Shown: positions 24,808-36,700 of the stretch, piece by piece
Numbering within the stretch: the first letter of the stretch is position 1
Layout: each line of letters opens with the position of its first letter
Source of the DNA: Holacanthus passer
Taxonomy: Eukaryota > Chordata > Actinopteri > Pomacanthidae
Direction: 5' to 3'
DNA: 64,000 nucleotides
Assembly (NCBI GenBank): GCA_025331565.1
Contig: JAFREQ010000014.1
Location: 12,636,001 to 12,700,000, forward strand
Translations under genes and position numbers: made by a program
The notes under the pieces: generated by a model
Seen by the model: the letters and a program-made list of their open reading frames with translations, nothing else
Told to the model about the DNA's origin: nothing
Databases searched by the model: none

Positions 24808-27036
24808 ATGGATTCCCTCGCTCAGGTAACGAAGCATAAAAACGGCGGAAAATAACTTTCTTCTTTCAGAAAACACACCTATTTGTGTTAGACTCTCTCT
24901 CTCTCTCAGTGTTTCTCTTCTTTCTCACATTGCATCTGTGTCTCTGAACAGAAAGTGTTGACTTCAGGGTTCAGTCTTGACTTGGGTCCTCTGAAAGAGC
25001 CGCTAGCTTTCATCCGTTTGCTAGAATGGGTGAGTTTTTCTCTTATCTTTTTTTCCCCCATATGGCCTATGGCGGCTCACTTTCTCCATCCCTGCTAGCA
25101 AACATACCTTATAAATGGATTGTGTTGTTTGTCTTGTGACCCTCTGCACGCATGGACAAGATCTGCAACTCATCCTTTGAGCTGTGACACCGTTTCAAAT
25201 CTGGTTTGCACAGGGGGCGTTTATATGTATGAGAACAGCACATGAAGATCTACAAACGGATAGCTAGCATTGATTAATGTGTTCGCATGCTTCAAGTAGC
25301 ACATGTGGCTAATTATGTGTCTTATAATGTAGAAAAAGCCTAATTTTTCAGCTTTAGAACATATGTAGCCATATAATATAGTCTTTTATTTTTTTTACTT
25401 GCATGTAGGTGTCCTGTGTGCTTCTACTTCCGGATAAAACAGTGTCAGTATATGTGTTAGTTTGAACTACTTCTGCATGCATTTCAATTTGAGGATATGG
25501 TTGTTGCAAACTCTGCTCATCATTCACAGTGATGGCATCCTGTGATTAAGAGGAGGACTTCCTCTCAAAAGTGTGTTGCATAAAATAAAGGGAAGTGTGT
25601 TGCATGGAGTACAGGGAGGAGTGTGTGCCCAGTTTGATCAGTACTCCCTCCTGATCATCCTCATATGCAAACGTATGCTCTTGTCTTGTGACTGTGGCTG
25701 CAGGTGTTCGCCATATTTGCATTTGCTACAACTGGAGGTTACAGCGGCACCACCAGCATCAACATCCAGTGCCAGGGGAGCAAAAGTCAAGGGGTGGAGG
25801 CCAGCTTTAACTACCCATTCAGGTGTGTGTGCACAATCACGCACTTTACAGTCTGAATCTGCTTGCGGGAAACACTGTGTTTACTTTTAGAAATGTCGTA
25901 ATTAAACATATTCTGTCTGTGTTTACACAGGTTGATGCAGCATCCCTATAATGTTCCTGACTGCAAAATCAATCAAACAGGCACCACTGATTTCTACCTG
26001 ATTGGAGACCACACATCCTCCGCACAGTTTTACGTCTGTATTGGAGTGCTGGCCTTTCTGTACTGCATTGCCACGCTAGTCCTCTACTTGGGCTACCAGC
26101 ACATATACAGAGAATCTAGTCGTGGTCCCATTGTGGTATGTTTGTCTGGATTCTCCATATTTTTCACTTGTTTTGCTGAAATGCTTGTGCTGAGCCAGGT
26201 CCTCCTCTCTCTGTCTATAAATAGCTTCGCAGTGGAGCAAGATTAAAATTACACAGGGGGGGACTTCAGGAGATTGTATTTGAAGCAGGAAAGTGTTGTA
26301 TGTGTTCTTTTTGAGCTGCTGTGAGAATTCAGAAGTGATACCACTGATCTGAATAGATAAATGTAGTTTTATCTAGGCAGGCGATATTTATATTTATGGT
26401 TTGTATGTAAAATCCAGTCAGCTGCTGGATTTCAAGGAGTCCGCCTCATCCTGGAATCCAGCTGGAGGTCAGAGAAAGTGCATTTAACAGAGTTGTGTAA
26501 ATGAAATAGTGGAAAGGGTGTGGTTCTCAAGCAACTAAGAATCATACTACACTAGGTAGTCTCTGTCCAAGAAAGCTCCTTGAGTGAAGTTACCACTGTG
26601 GTCGGTTTAATGGCTTTATGCTGATTATTTTTTTCTTTACTAAGGACCTGTTGGTGACTGTGGCTTTTGCCTTCCTGTGGTTGGCTTCATCCTCTGCTTG
26701 GGCTAAAGGCTTGTCCGATGTGAAGTGGGCCACCAGTCCGTCAACCATTATAACCCTTCTTGATGTTTGCAAGGATCCCCACAACCACTGCACCCAGGGT
26801 GCTGTGCCTCACATGGGCCGACTGAACGCCTCTGTGGTAAGTTGCATGCATATTAGTCTTTTCCAGACATGCTAACAGCCTGGGCTATTTCACAATGTCT
26901 TGTTCTTTGGCAGATTTTTGGTTTTCTCAACCTCATCCTGTGGGGCGGCAACTCCTGGTTCATTTACAAGGAAACACCTTTCCACAAATCAGCCAACCAG
27001 CCTGCAGATGTGGAGGGACAAGCTGGACCATCGTAA
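24808..27036 (+). CDS. sypl2: synaptophysin-like protein (MARVEL, four-span vesicle membrane protein)
   Basis: A member of the synaptophysin/pantophysin/mitsugumin-29 family: four-pass MARVEL proteins of transport vesicles or triad junctions. Six coding exons: 24808-24825, 24952-25029, 25704-25822, 25931-26135, 26645-26836 and 26914-27036, 735 nt, 244 residues. The first exon encodes only MDSLAQ. Visible family blocks include PLKEPLAFIRLLEW before helix 1, VFAIFAFATTGGYSG in helix 1, SSAQFYVCIGVLAFLYCIA in helix 2, FLWLASSSAWAKGLSDVK in helix 3 and SVIFGFLNLILWGGNSWF in helix 4. Luminal cysteines are present in both loops. The cytosolic tail is short (about 26 residues after helix 4), without the tyrosine/glycine-rich repeats of synaptophysin. 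Position between sort1 and atxn7l2 says sypl2. The sequence looks at least as close to pantophysin (SYPL1), so paralogue identity is open. Confidence 0.88.
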
Positions 27037-29429
27037 CTGCACAGCTTCCTCATTTCAAAATTAGCTAACATGTAGTGTTATTGAATGAGTCATTGTGGTA
27101 CTAATTGTTCAAAAAATACTATAGATTGCAAGGCATACATTTCTAAAACTGACTGCTCCTTTATTGCTATGTATTAATTTTATGCTTAGGGTTGTATTGT
27201 CTCAGATACATTTCGGACACTAAATTTGGATTTGTCCACAGTGAAATCAATACAGTCAATAACTCTTGGCAGTCAAAAATGTTATTCTCATAGATAGTCA
27301 GTTTGTATCTTTTAACACATTTATACCCAGGTATCCAAAACTGTGTCCCTTATCTCAGATGGTACTGCAGATGTGGACTGTACAACCTTGTTGGTGAAAA
27401 ATCATAATGAAGCATCACTTTGTCAACCTCTTACCTGCCAACAGTATTTCTGTACCATACAGTTCATCATTTCTACCATCAGCATTTTATAAAGACTCAG
27501 GGCTATTAAGTGTACGATTTAAAAAAACAAACAAACAAATAAATCTGAAATACTTGAAATGCATTTATTATTAGCAAAGCTAGTCTGTAGACAAAACCAA
27601 ATTTCAATCCTAAAACACACAATAGGCATCACAAAGTGTAGGTACAATGAATTAATGTTAAATAGTTATTCATTGGGGGAAAAAAAATTCAGTTGCCAAT
27701 ATGAGATTATTTATAATGGGTGAAAGCAATTTTATTGAATCTTGTTTGTGTTAACTTGCACCTCATCATCTCACTAAATAAGGATAAATTCACTTCTTTC
27801 CCTAGCAGCTGAATGTTATGTTGAATGTAGTGGATAGAGCATTTAAACCTGTTATACTTATTTGGTAGAATTTGTGATCTTTTCCCTGAAAGGACATGAT
27901 TGTTTTTCTCTTTAAGGAATTTCTGAAAAAAAAAAGAAAAGAAAAAAACATAAAAGTCTTATACTATTTCAGTGCCAATGTTTCAGTTTTATAGCCTTAG
28001 CTAGTTGTTAGTTGCTGTTCATTTTTACATAAGCAGTTGACTTATCTGTAACCTGTTACTAATTAACTGCATACATGTTCTTGTTTTTGTCGGCTTCTAC
28101 CTCCACTTAATTTCAAGGGAAGGCAAGCTGTTTTTTATCTGTACTGCCATTGTTATGATTTCCTACTTTGTTATACATAGCCTTGCTTGATTCACAGTTC
28201 CTAGTTTGATCCACCACTGTGTTGCTAAAAGTTTCACAAAGATGAGACTGGACATGAAATGCTGTGTGTCATTAAAAGGAAGAACTGGATTTGTTGTTTT
28301 GTGTCTGACTTGACTTTTTGTGTAATCTAGAAATTCTATAATCTGTAATCTAGAAACTATACACAAATTGGCGGTTATTGCTGAACTCATTTAACAAAAT
28401 CTAAATTTGTGTAACTTGCATATATGCCCAGCGTATTTGATTTCTGTTTGGCGACTGAAACAAATTTGTTCAACAGAAAATTAACAATTTTGATAAATGA
28501 TTAATATAAATCTTTCAAATCAAACAAAAATGATTCTTCAGCTTCTTTCATGTGAAGGATTTGCTACTTTTTAAAATGATTCTAAATTTACTGTTGGGCT
28601 TTGGTCTGTTGGTCAGACAAAAAAAAGCAATTTGATGACATCACCTTGAGCTTTGTGAAATTGTGTCAGGTAAGTAATTATTAGTTGCAGCCCTACAGAT
28701 TATATGTTATCTCAAAAATCAATAAATCCAAAAAGCTATTCAACTGAGAAAACAAGGCAGGTTAGACATATGGCGTAGCATAACAAGTGTTAAGGCCCTT
28801 TGTGTTATTAGCTCTATGTCAGCACAGAAAAATGCTCATGTGTACAATCTCCACATTTTTTATCAAAAATGTTTTTAGTATTAATGCTTGTTGTGATGCA
28901 TGTTTGGAAACTACATCTGTCTGCTGCATGAACAATGAAAGATGTATCACCTATGAATGGCCTTTGACATCTCAAGAATCACAGTCTGTCAGAGTCTGTA
29001 ATTAATCTGCAGGTTTAAAAAAAAAACAATTTAAATGATACTCAGATGGTAACATTGATCTTCATAATCTGTATAATGATTTTTTTTTTATTTATTTATT
29101 TTTACATTTTTAGACTGAAATTTGGATTTTGGTCAGGAGTTTACCATCCTTGATATTCCAGATAGTTTGAAAGAAAATCCTTTAAAATATTCAATGAAAT
29201 AACATCAGTCTTCTATTAATGACATATGCTCCAGATTATTATTATTTTTTATTCTGATAGATTACAGATTTTTCCACTTGATGAACAGACAGTGCTGCAG
29301 AAATATGATTCTCTCAGTCTTTGAAAAAAAAAAGTGGAGGCACATTGTTTACCGCGGCCGCGAGCTTCCTGGCGCGGACGTGATGCGCGTGAACCGACGC
29401 TGTCGCCTCGTGGACGCGCAAGAGCAGCA
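27037..29429. other. sypl2 3' UTR and intergenic DNA
   Basis: There is no coding exon. The first plus-strand AATAAA after the sypl2 stop that I see is within the run AAACAAATAAAT near 27530-27545, so a 3' UTR of roughly 0.5 kb is possible. The rest is AT-rich intergenic DNA containing one interspersed repeat (28441-28696). The last 120 bp before the atxn7l2 start turn GC-rich (GCGGCCGCG at 29355-29363), consistent with its promoter. Confidence 0.5.
28441..28696 (+). repeat. percomorph interspersed repeat ending TTAGTTGCAGCCCTACA
   Basis: It contains GGTCAGACAAAAAAAAGCAA, TTTGATGACATCACCTTGAG and the ending AATTATTAGTTGCAGCCCTA. I recognise this module from numerous dispersed copies in percomorph fish. 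The 5' boundary is fuzzy and no coding capacity is present. The transposon class is not determinable from this copy. Confidence 0.6.
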
Positions 29430-32400
29430 ATGGCCGCTTTGGATCGGCGAAATCCTAATCTCGACGATTTTGTGGGATTAAACTGGAGTTGTTGGGCAGA
29501 CAGGGTGAATATCTTACCATCTGACGGTGAGTCGCTCCCTGTCCTGACCTGGTTTCCATCTTGTCACAGTTTTAATGTCCTGAGATTTATTTTGTCTTAC
29601 ATACAAACACGGAGCGGCAGAAAGAGCGACCCAAACAAAAGACCCGCTGGGTCCTAGAGCCGGGGGGTTAATAAGGATGTTAACAAACAAAAAACACATT
29701 TAAATCATTTTTTTCTCAGATATTTAGTCATGTAGCGATTAAACAATAGCTGGTAAATATAACACTGATTGCTTACCTGAGCACAGGTAGATGCGCCGTT
29801 AGCGTTAGCCTGTTGGCTACTGTCAACAAACACAACAACAGCAACGTTACTTAAGAAGGATTTGTCTTGTTTGCTAACAGCAGCATTGAGAAGCTAACAG
29901 CTTCGACTGGACCTGATAGCAAGGGTGTTGTTGACAGTGGGTGTAAGATAGAAGTGTCAAAAACAGGTTTTATATGGATAACTTTTAAATCGATTAGTAA
30001 AATCCCATTAAATGTGGAGCAGTGTCTGATTTGAACGACCTGTTCCGGGTTTAACTCCTGCTTCTCTTTGCTCCTGCTAACCTGCTTCTTATGCCCCATC
30101 CTTGGATGTCATGCTGACTGTTTTTGCCTTTCATGCAGCTGGATCTAATGCTGAAGACAGCAGCAAGTATGGGAGGAACCACTCTGAGACCATGACCCTC
30201 AGGAAAGAAGGTGAAACTCAGTAACTCTGTCACCACATCACTGTCTCCAGGAAATACATTTCACTTTATTCACTCTATTTTGTGTTCTTCTCTACAGATA
30301 TGCACATATATGGCCACTGCCCGGCACATGATGATATCTGTTTGGTGGTGTGCAGCCACTGTGGGCAGGTGGTGAAGCCTCAAGCCTTCGAGAAGCATTG
30401 TGAGAGGCGGCACGGTCCTCTCACTAAGATGTGTGGCCAGTCATCTACTTTGGCTCCACAGCAGCGGCCTCGCCCCGGCCGCCCTCCTCCAAATCTTTCC
30501 TCCTCCAGAGAGAGGCAGAAGGAGGGCAGATGTCATGAAACCAGTGCCCCCTCCTCAGCTGCAATACCTGTCCACCAGAACAGGCCTACCAAGGCCCAGA
30601 AGGAGGCAGTGAGGTACTGTTAAAGATTATTTACATCATAACACCACAGGAAAAATTTAATTATTCTGATCAAACACACTCAACTTGTTGATTGGTTTGA
30701 TTTGAAGAAGGCAGTCATTTCTGCATTCTTTCTTACTTTGTTTTAAAAAATAATTAGAGCTCTAAGAAGACAGATGTTTGTGATAGAGCATAACGTTGTA
30801 CACCATGTACACAAAATGCTTGTACTATCTGATCCCAGTCAGAAACTGTCTCAGTTTTTATGTCATTTGGAACTTGCACAAACCTGAATTCTGATTGTAT
30901 CTAAAATGCAAGCTTGTATATTCTAAAGTTTAATTTCTAACTTCCTTTGCAGTTTTCCTTCAGTGGAGAAGTTCCCTAAGGAGAACCCTCCCCTCCCACA
31001 CCACATTTCCTCCACGCCTCGCCCCAGGGTTCCTCCATGGCACTCAGGACCCCTGCCCCCTGGCCACTGTTCTTCCTCCACTTCTCTATCAGAGAGACCC
31101 TTTGCACAGAAGCCCACTGCTGGGCAGTCCAGTGATTCACACAGTCCTCTGCGGGGAACCAGAACCTACAGCCGAATACACAAAAACATTGACAGTAAGC
31201 CTGCTGCTTTTCTGTCACATGTCTCTTAACTGTATGTTGTATATAGTGTAATTAGATCATACAAACAATTGTTACCTGTTATTTTGTTTCGGGATAATGA
31301 CAATGTGGTGGTCTATAATCTCTGGATCATGTTAACTGTGTGTGTCCTGCTGTTGCTCACTGGCTACTGTGTTTATTTTCTTTCCCATAGAGAAAGAATG
31401 TGACCTGAACAAACACTGCGGAGTTCTGGATCCAGAAAGGAAGAAGCTGTGCAGCCGAGAGCTTATATGCAATGTAAACTCTCAGTGTTACCAGTATCTT
31501 TATTGTTGTTCATTATTAACAGAGAAATTAGTCTTTTGTCGTAGAGGTTGCATTTGTTGTTTGATATGAAAACATGGAAGATTTTATTTCATATTGGGAT
31601 TTTTTTTTTAATGGATGTGATATAATGCCTCTTTTTTCTCCCCTGTGCTGTTCTTTCTTCACAGACTGATTCCATCCACCAGCAGCAGAAAGCAATGGGA
31701 AGGACTAAGACCTTTGATCAGTTGGCAGTGGAGCAGAGAACTGTTTCAGCAGGTCGACATATCGAGCAGCTTCTCAAATCAAAAGACAAAGAGCAACATT
31801 TGGAAGCTTTTGAAGAGAAAACAACAACGACTCAGGGCAGTAAATACAACTTCAACACCAGCTGTCACATTCTCAGGTATGAAATATGATTTTTTACATA
31901 TTGTCAGAGGTAATTTGATGAAGTTGTAATTCTCTGAGTCATGAGCTTAGATAAACAAGGGCACAATGACAAAGCTAAATGCATACTTACAGTGTTGTAC
32001 AGTGATGGAGAATATATTGTTGTAGAACTGTAGATCTCCAAACGTCTGGTAAATCTTATAAAGCAACAGTAACTTGCCAACATTGCAACCAGTCTCTACT
32101 TATACCTATTTTCAATACAAAGGTTTTTATTTTGCATCATAATTAATTCATTATTCATGAATTCACAACAGATACGTGACAAGCATACAAAATAAGCTAT
32201 TAAATTAGAAACATGCATGTTCTGAATGGTTGAGTGATTATCATCCAGATGGCACCATCTTGATATTAATGTGTTTATATCTGAATAGTTCTTTTTAACA
32301 GAATGCCTGCTGTTTTTGTGTTGATCTACACTTTCGGCATAATGCATCATTTTTGTATTCTTTTGCCTTTAAAGCAGGTCAAGGGATCCATCAGGAGTCT

Positions 32401-33753
32401 TTCCAGAGGAGGAAGGCGACAGCACTGTGGAAGTGGAGGTACAGCCTCCCTATCCTTTCAACCAGAGCCTGCTGTCCAGCGAGGAGAGTGAAGATGATGA
32501 GCGGGAGGAAGCCTCAGACCTGCCTGCCAAACCCTGGCACCCCAAACCTCTGGGGGTGAGTGCAGCAGAATATAAAAGCACAGCAGCAGCCAGTAGACTG
32601 GGATTTGTGTTGTAGGCCCACTTCAGATCTGTAGAGAAGTAGTTTTGTATGATTGGTTTTAAAGGAAAATAATTCATTTTCAGCATGTGTATGTATTTAG
32701 AGAGTGAAAGGGAGGTTGCTGGATTTAACCATGAATTCTTTTTAAAGTCGTTGTCAGGAGTAGAAATCTACCTCTGAAAGATTCTGTACTGATAAAAGTG
32801 TCTCTCTTGTGTAGCTATGCACTTTTGGATGCCGCACATTGGGCTGCAGCATCTTCACCTTTGATCGGCGTTGGCACCACCTGCATTTTGCCCTCAGTGC
32901 CATGTTGGAGCACCACGTTAGCGCACACTTGTGGAAGTTAGTATCACGTCTCTGTACTTAACAGAAATGTCACCTTAAGTGAGCAACACAACTTGATAAT
33001 ATACATGAAATACAGGAATCCTAATCAGCTTCTGCTTTTCCTTCAACTTACAGGAAAATGCCTCAAGTATCATCAGGTCTCAGGTCACGTCATGTCACAA
33101 CACCTCCAACTGCAGGATCACCTCTCAGGACTGGGGCCAGATCCTCCAAATCCACTGGCTCCCTCAGTCTTGGGTCTACCTCACTGGGACAACTGGAAAC
33201 CAAAAGCAGTCAGCACAATCCTCACAGTACCAAACCGCCTTCTTCCACCACCTCTGCGAGCCTTGGGCCCGGCCGTCAGCGCAACCCTGTTGGGCGAGCC
33301 AGCAAGGCTCGGCTGACGGAGATGGAGCTTATGCAAGAGGCAAGTGCAGCACAGAAAGCTGCCAAGCTGTCACACAGCGGGGAGGACAAATCCTCCAAAT
33401 ACATCAGGGACACTCCCCTCCATGAGAAGGGCCAGCCACACGTGCCCTCCTCTCAAGGACCAGTAAATGGTACCTTCTCACACGGAAAGAAGCCATGTCC
33501 TCCTCTCCACCGCTCCACCCGCGGCAGAGGGAGGCCCGCAGAGATTCAGCAGAAGGTGGTAGGCTATGACCACAGGAGTCTTGCCCAAAAGCGCAAAGGC
33601 AGCAATGAGTCACCGCTCCTCAGCTCCTCACTATCCAGAACCTCCAAGTGTCAACGCTTGTCCTCCCCCTCCCGCTCCAGCCTCCTCACCTGGAAGGGAG
33701 AGAATATCGGGGACGTGCTCGCTTGGGGCCTGGAGAAAAGATCCAACTCCTAA
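29430..33753 (+). CDS. atxn7l2: ataxin-7-like protein 2, SAGA-type complex component
   Basis: A paralogue of ATXN7, which anchors the deubiquitinase module of the SAGA coactivator in the nucleus. Nine coding exons: 29430-29526, 30139-30210, 30298-30613, 30953-31194, 31391-31473, 31665-31876, 32375-32555, 32815-32936 and 33054-33753; 2025 nt, 674 residues, all phases compatible. Block I, a C2H2-like zinc ligand set, is in exon 3 (DMHIYGHCPAHDD, VVCSHCGQVVKPQAF, KHCERRHGPL). Block II, the SCA7 domain, is in exons 5-6 (KECDLNKHCGVLDPERKKLC, SRELIC, then HQQQKAMGRTKTFDQL). Block III is in exons 8-9 (CTFGCRTLGCSIFTFDRRW, HLWKKMP). KECDLN and the residues after the SCA7 block favour L2 over L1. An acidic stretch (SSEESEDDEREE) in exon 7 is followed by a long serine/proline-rich, basic C terminus with likely nuclear signals (AQKRKGS). 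The exon 7 acceptor is ambiguous by 3 nt. Confidence 0.93.
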
Positions 33754-36700
33754 AGAGTGAGTGAACTATTTTGCTATGGCATGCTATAGGTTGCATGCAT
33801 CAATCTTTTTGATGATGTGGATCTATCCCTTTAAAGCTAAAAAGACATGAATGAACGTGTTTTGTTTTATAACAACAATGAATGCATTTGTAGGTGACAG
33901 TTGTTGTTTACTTCTCATCTTCACAGCCAATAAAGAGGCCAGCCTTAAAAAGACCACTTGGAGAAGAGGCATGCTGCAGCGGCTGTGCCAGCATTGTATG
34001 AGTGTGTGAATGTGTTTGGTGCGTTTGTGTGTATGCATGTTTCTGTTCGCATTTGTTAATATCTCCCCATTTTTATGCACAGACATCAGGAATAAATATT
34101 TGTCTGTATATTACTGTATGTGTGTATTTTTGCAAAATGTCTATTTTTCTACGTGGTTAAATCCCTTACTTTATTACCTGTGGAAGAATATGAAAATACC
34201 TCAGTCTACTCTTCATGCTGCTAAAATGAAAAGTCATTTCATGGCAAAGCAATTAAAAATTCTTGAATCTTATTGTCCTGTGTCTTCTGTTGTTTTACTG
34301 TGGTTCTGTACTAATGTAGTATCATGGTGATGTATTAACTAATTAAGATGGTAAGTCTGCAATTTTGGTCAGTTTAGTTTACTCATTTTTTAGTTTTTTT
34401 TAGTTTACTCATTACTCATTTACTCAAGCTGAAAACTGACATATATTTGAAAGTTTTTCTCCATTTTTTCTAATTGCCGCCTTGATCATTTTTAATTATT
34501 TAACACTAGATGGAGCTATTTGGTATTTGGAGAAGTAAATGGGCAGAAAGCATTGTTTTGTTCTTGTTTACCTGGGTAGAAACAATGAAACTTGAAGAAA
34601 CTCCTGCTCACCTCTGATATATTTATTAATACTATAAATACTAATACAAATACAATATGGAACTGTTGTAATAATCCCTGATACCTGATGAACGTTGTGG
34701 TGACTAAAACATCAAATAATTACACCAGCTGTCATGGAGACAGCTTTTACACAAGTTGTGCTGCCCCCTGACACACCTGCCATAGATGCAGGTTATTTCT
34801 GTTATTTGAAAACTTGATTCATTTTTTAATACAAATACTTATTATGCTGTTTCTAGTATAGATTCCTGCATCAAAAAGAGTTTCATATGGATATTTTGAA
34901 AAACATTAACTTCTACTGTTCATTAAGTTGAAACAAATTTAAACAGAGGCAAAATAATTCATTTTGATTTGTCAACTCCTCTACTGATCATGAATAATTT
35001 AAGGATGTATAATAGAAGTGACCAGCAAACATCAATGTTTGCACACAGTATTACACAACCTAACTTTACCACTAGATGGTGTTAAGCCATCAATGTTGCT
35101 CCTTAGAAAAAGCAGCGTGATGACCCTTTAACCATCTCCACCAAGTTATGTAAGCTCACATTATATATAAACCTATTTAGTCCATTGTGTTGTGGTCATG
35201 TGACAGTTAATAAAAATCAACTGAGTTATCTTAAATCTGTTCACCATGACAAACAGTTATAACCCTCCATCTATGTAGATCAGACTTGCCATATAGCTCT
35301 TGGATAGCTAAAATTAAGTCAGTTACTAATCAAGGAAATACATAATGTTGTGTCTAAAATATCCCAAAATGGCAACTCTATATTTACTGTGTTAGCAGTT
35401 CTAAACATCAGTCATAATAATTTTGGCAAAATGTCACATTTCTGTCCTTAAAATACTGGATATCAGCCACAAAGATGTAGAAGTAAATGACAACATGAAC
35501 ATGTTTCTGTTGAAGAGGTTTTCTGGATATAGCAGGAGGAAGCAGTAAAAAACGGAGGCGGCACGAAGTGTTACTCTTGATCTTTTATTAAGTCAAATGA
35601 TATATCAGTATTCTTTATCTTTAATGCCTACGTGGTTGCACCTATCCTGTAGTCAGAGAAGCTCTTAAGCGTACCATGCAAAGCCATTCTACTTTAGCTG
35701 CGAGACCTTCCTTTATGGCAGTGACCAACCAGCTCATCTTTTAAGCCGTGGTCAATAAACCCAGTGCTTTTAATGCTGTTAAAAGCTCCATTCTTGTAGC
35801 AGCAAACTGTTAAAGCGGCGAGCTTTTAGCCGCACCACCTCAAAGATGTTTTTTCTGCAATCGCTACTACATAATCAGATGGATGGAGACAGATGAATGT
35901 CAGGCAGTGAGAGACCACTCCCTTCCCTTAAGCTGTGAGAACTGATCATTAAGGGAACAGTTAATGTGCCTTTACTGGAAACAGCAAAAGGCCTGTGAGC
36001 TGCACAGATCTCAAACCAAAGATTTTGTCTTATTGATGCTCCAAATGTGAAAACCTTTAAAATGCAGTTATTATGTTTCCACATTACATTAGAACTTAAA
36101 ACTGACATAGTCCTGAGAAGATTTATTTACCCTCTGTCTTCAGATCCATTCAAAACCCATTGTGTTTCAGGAATTCATTTGTGGGCGGAGAGATCTCTTG
36201 ATTTTCCTACATCCCTGGCTTTTATAAAAAATATTCTTTGACTTTTCTTATACAGAGAAAAGTTGTTGCTTTAATTGTTGTAAAGTATCTGGAGAACTTA
36301 CCTATCTACCTACATCACCTGACATAGCCACCAATCTGATAAAGCACCATCCTTTCTCCTTGAATTCCTTATGGCTTTATGAGCAAAGTCAAATAACTGG
36401 CGGCTACATACTCACTGCCCATTAGGATGCATCATGCTCACTGGTTTCAAAACTTGCACTTCTCCTTTTGAGACACGTTCAATATATCTTTTTTTTTTGT
36501 TTGTTTAACCAATCCAGCAGAGTGTAAGTGTAAAATACATCCTATTTCAATAAAAAACTAAACCCCGCCCCACTTAAAAAATAAACATTTATGTCAAGAC
36601 TCGAATGTCGAAACAACTAACAGTAGCACAGTGGCAGACGAAATGCAAAATGATCAACAACATCAGATTATACAAGAACACAGTCAGTACACTGAAAGAA

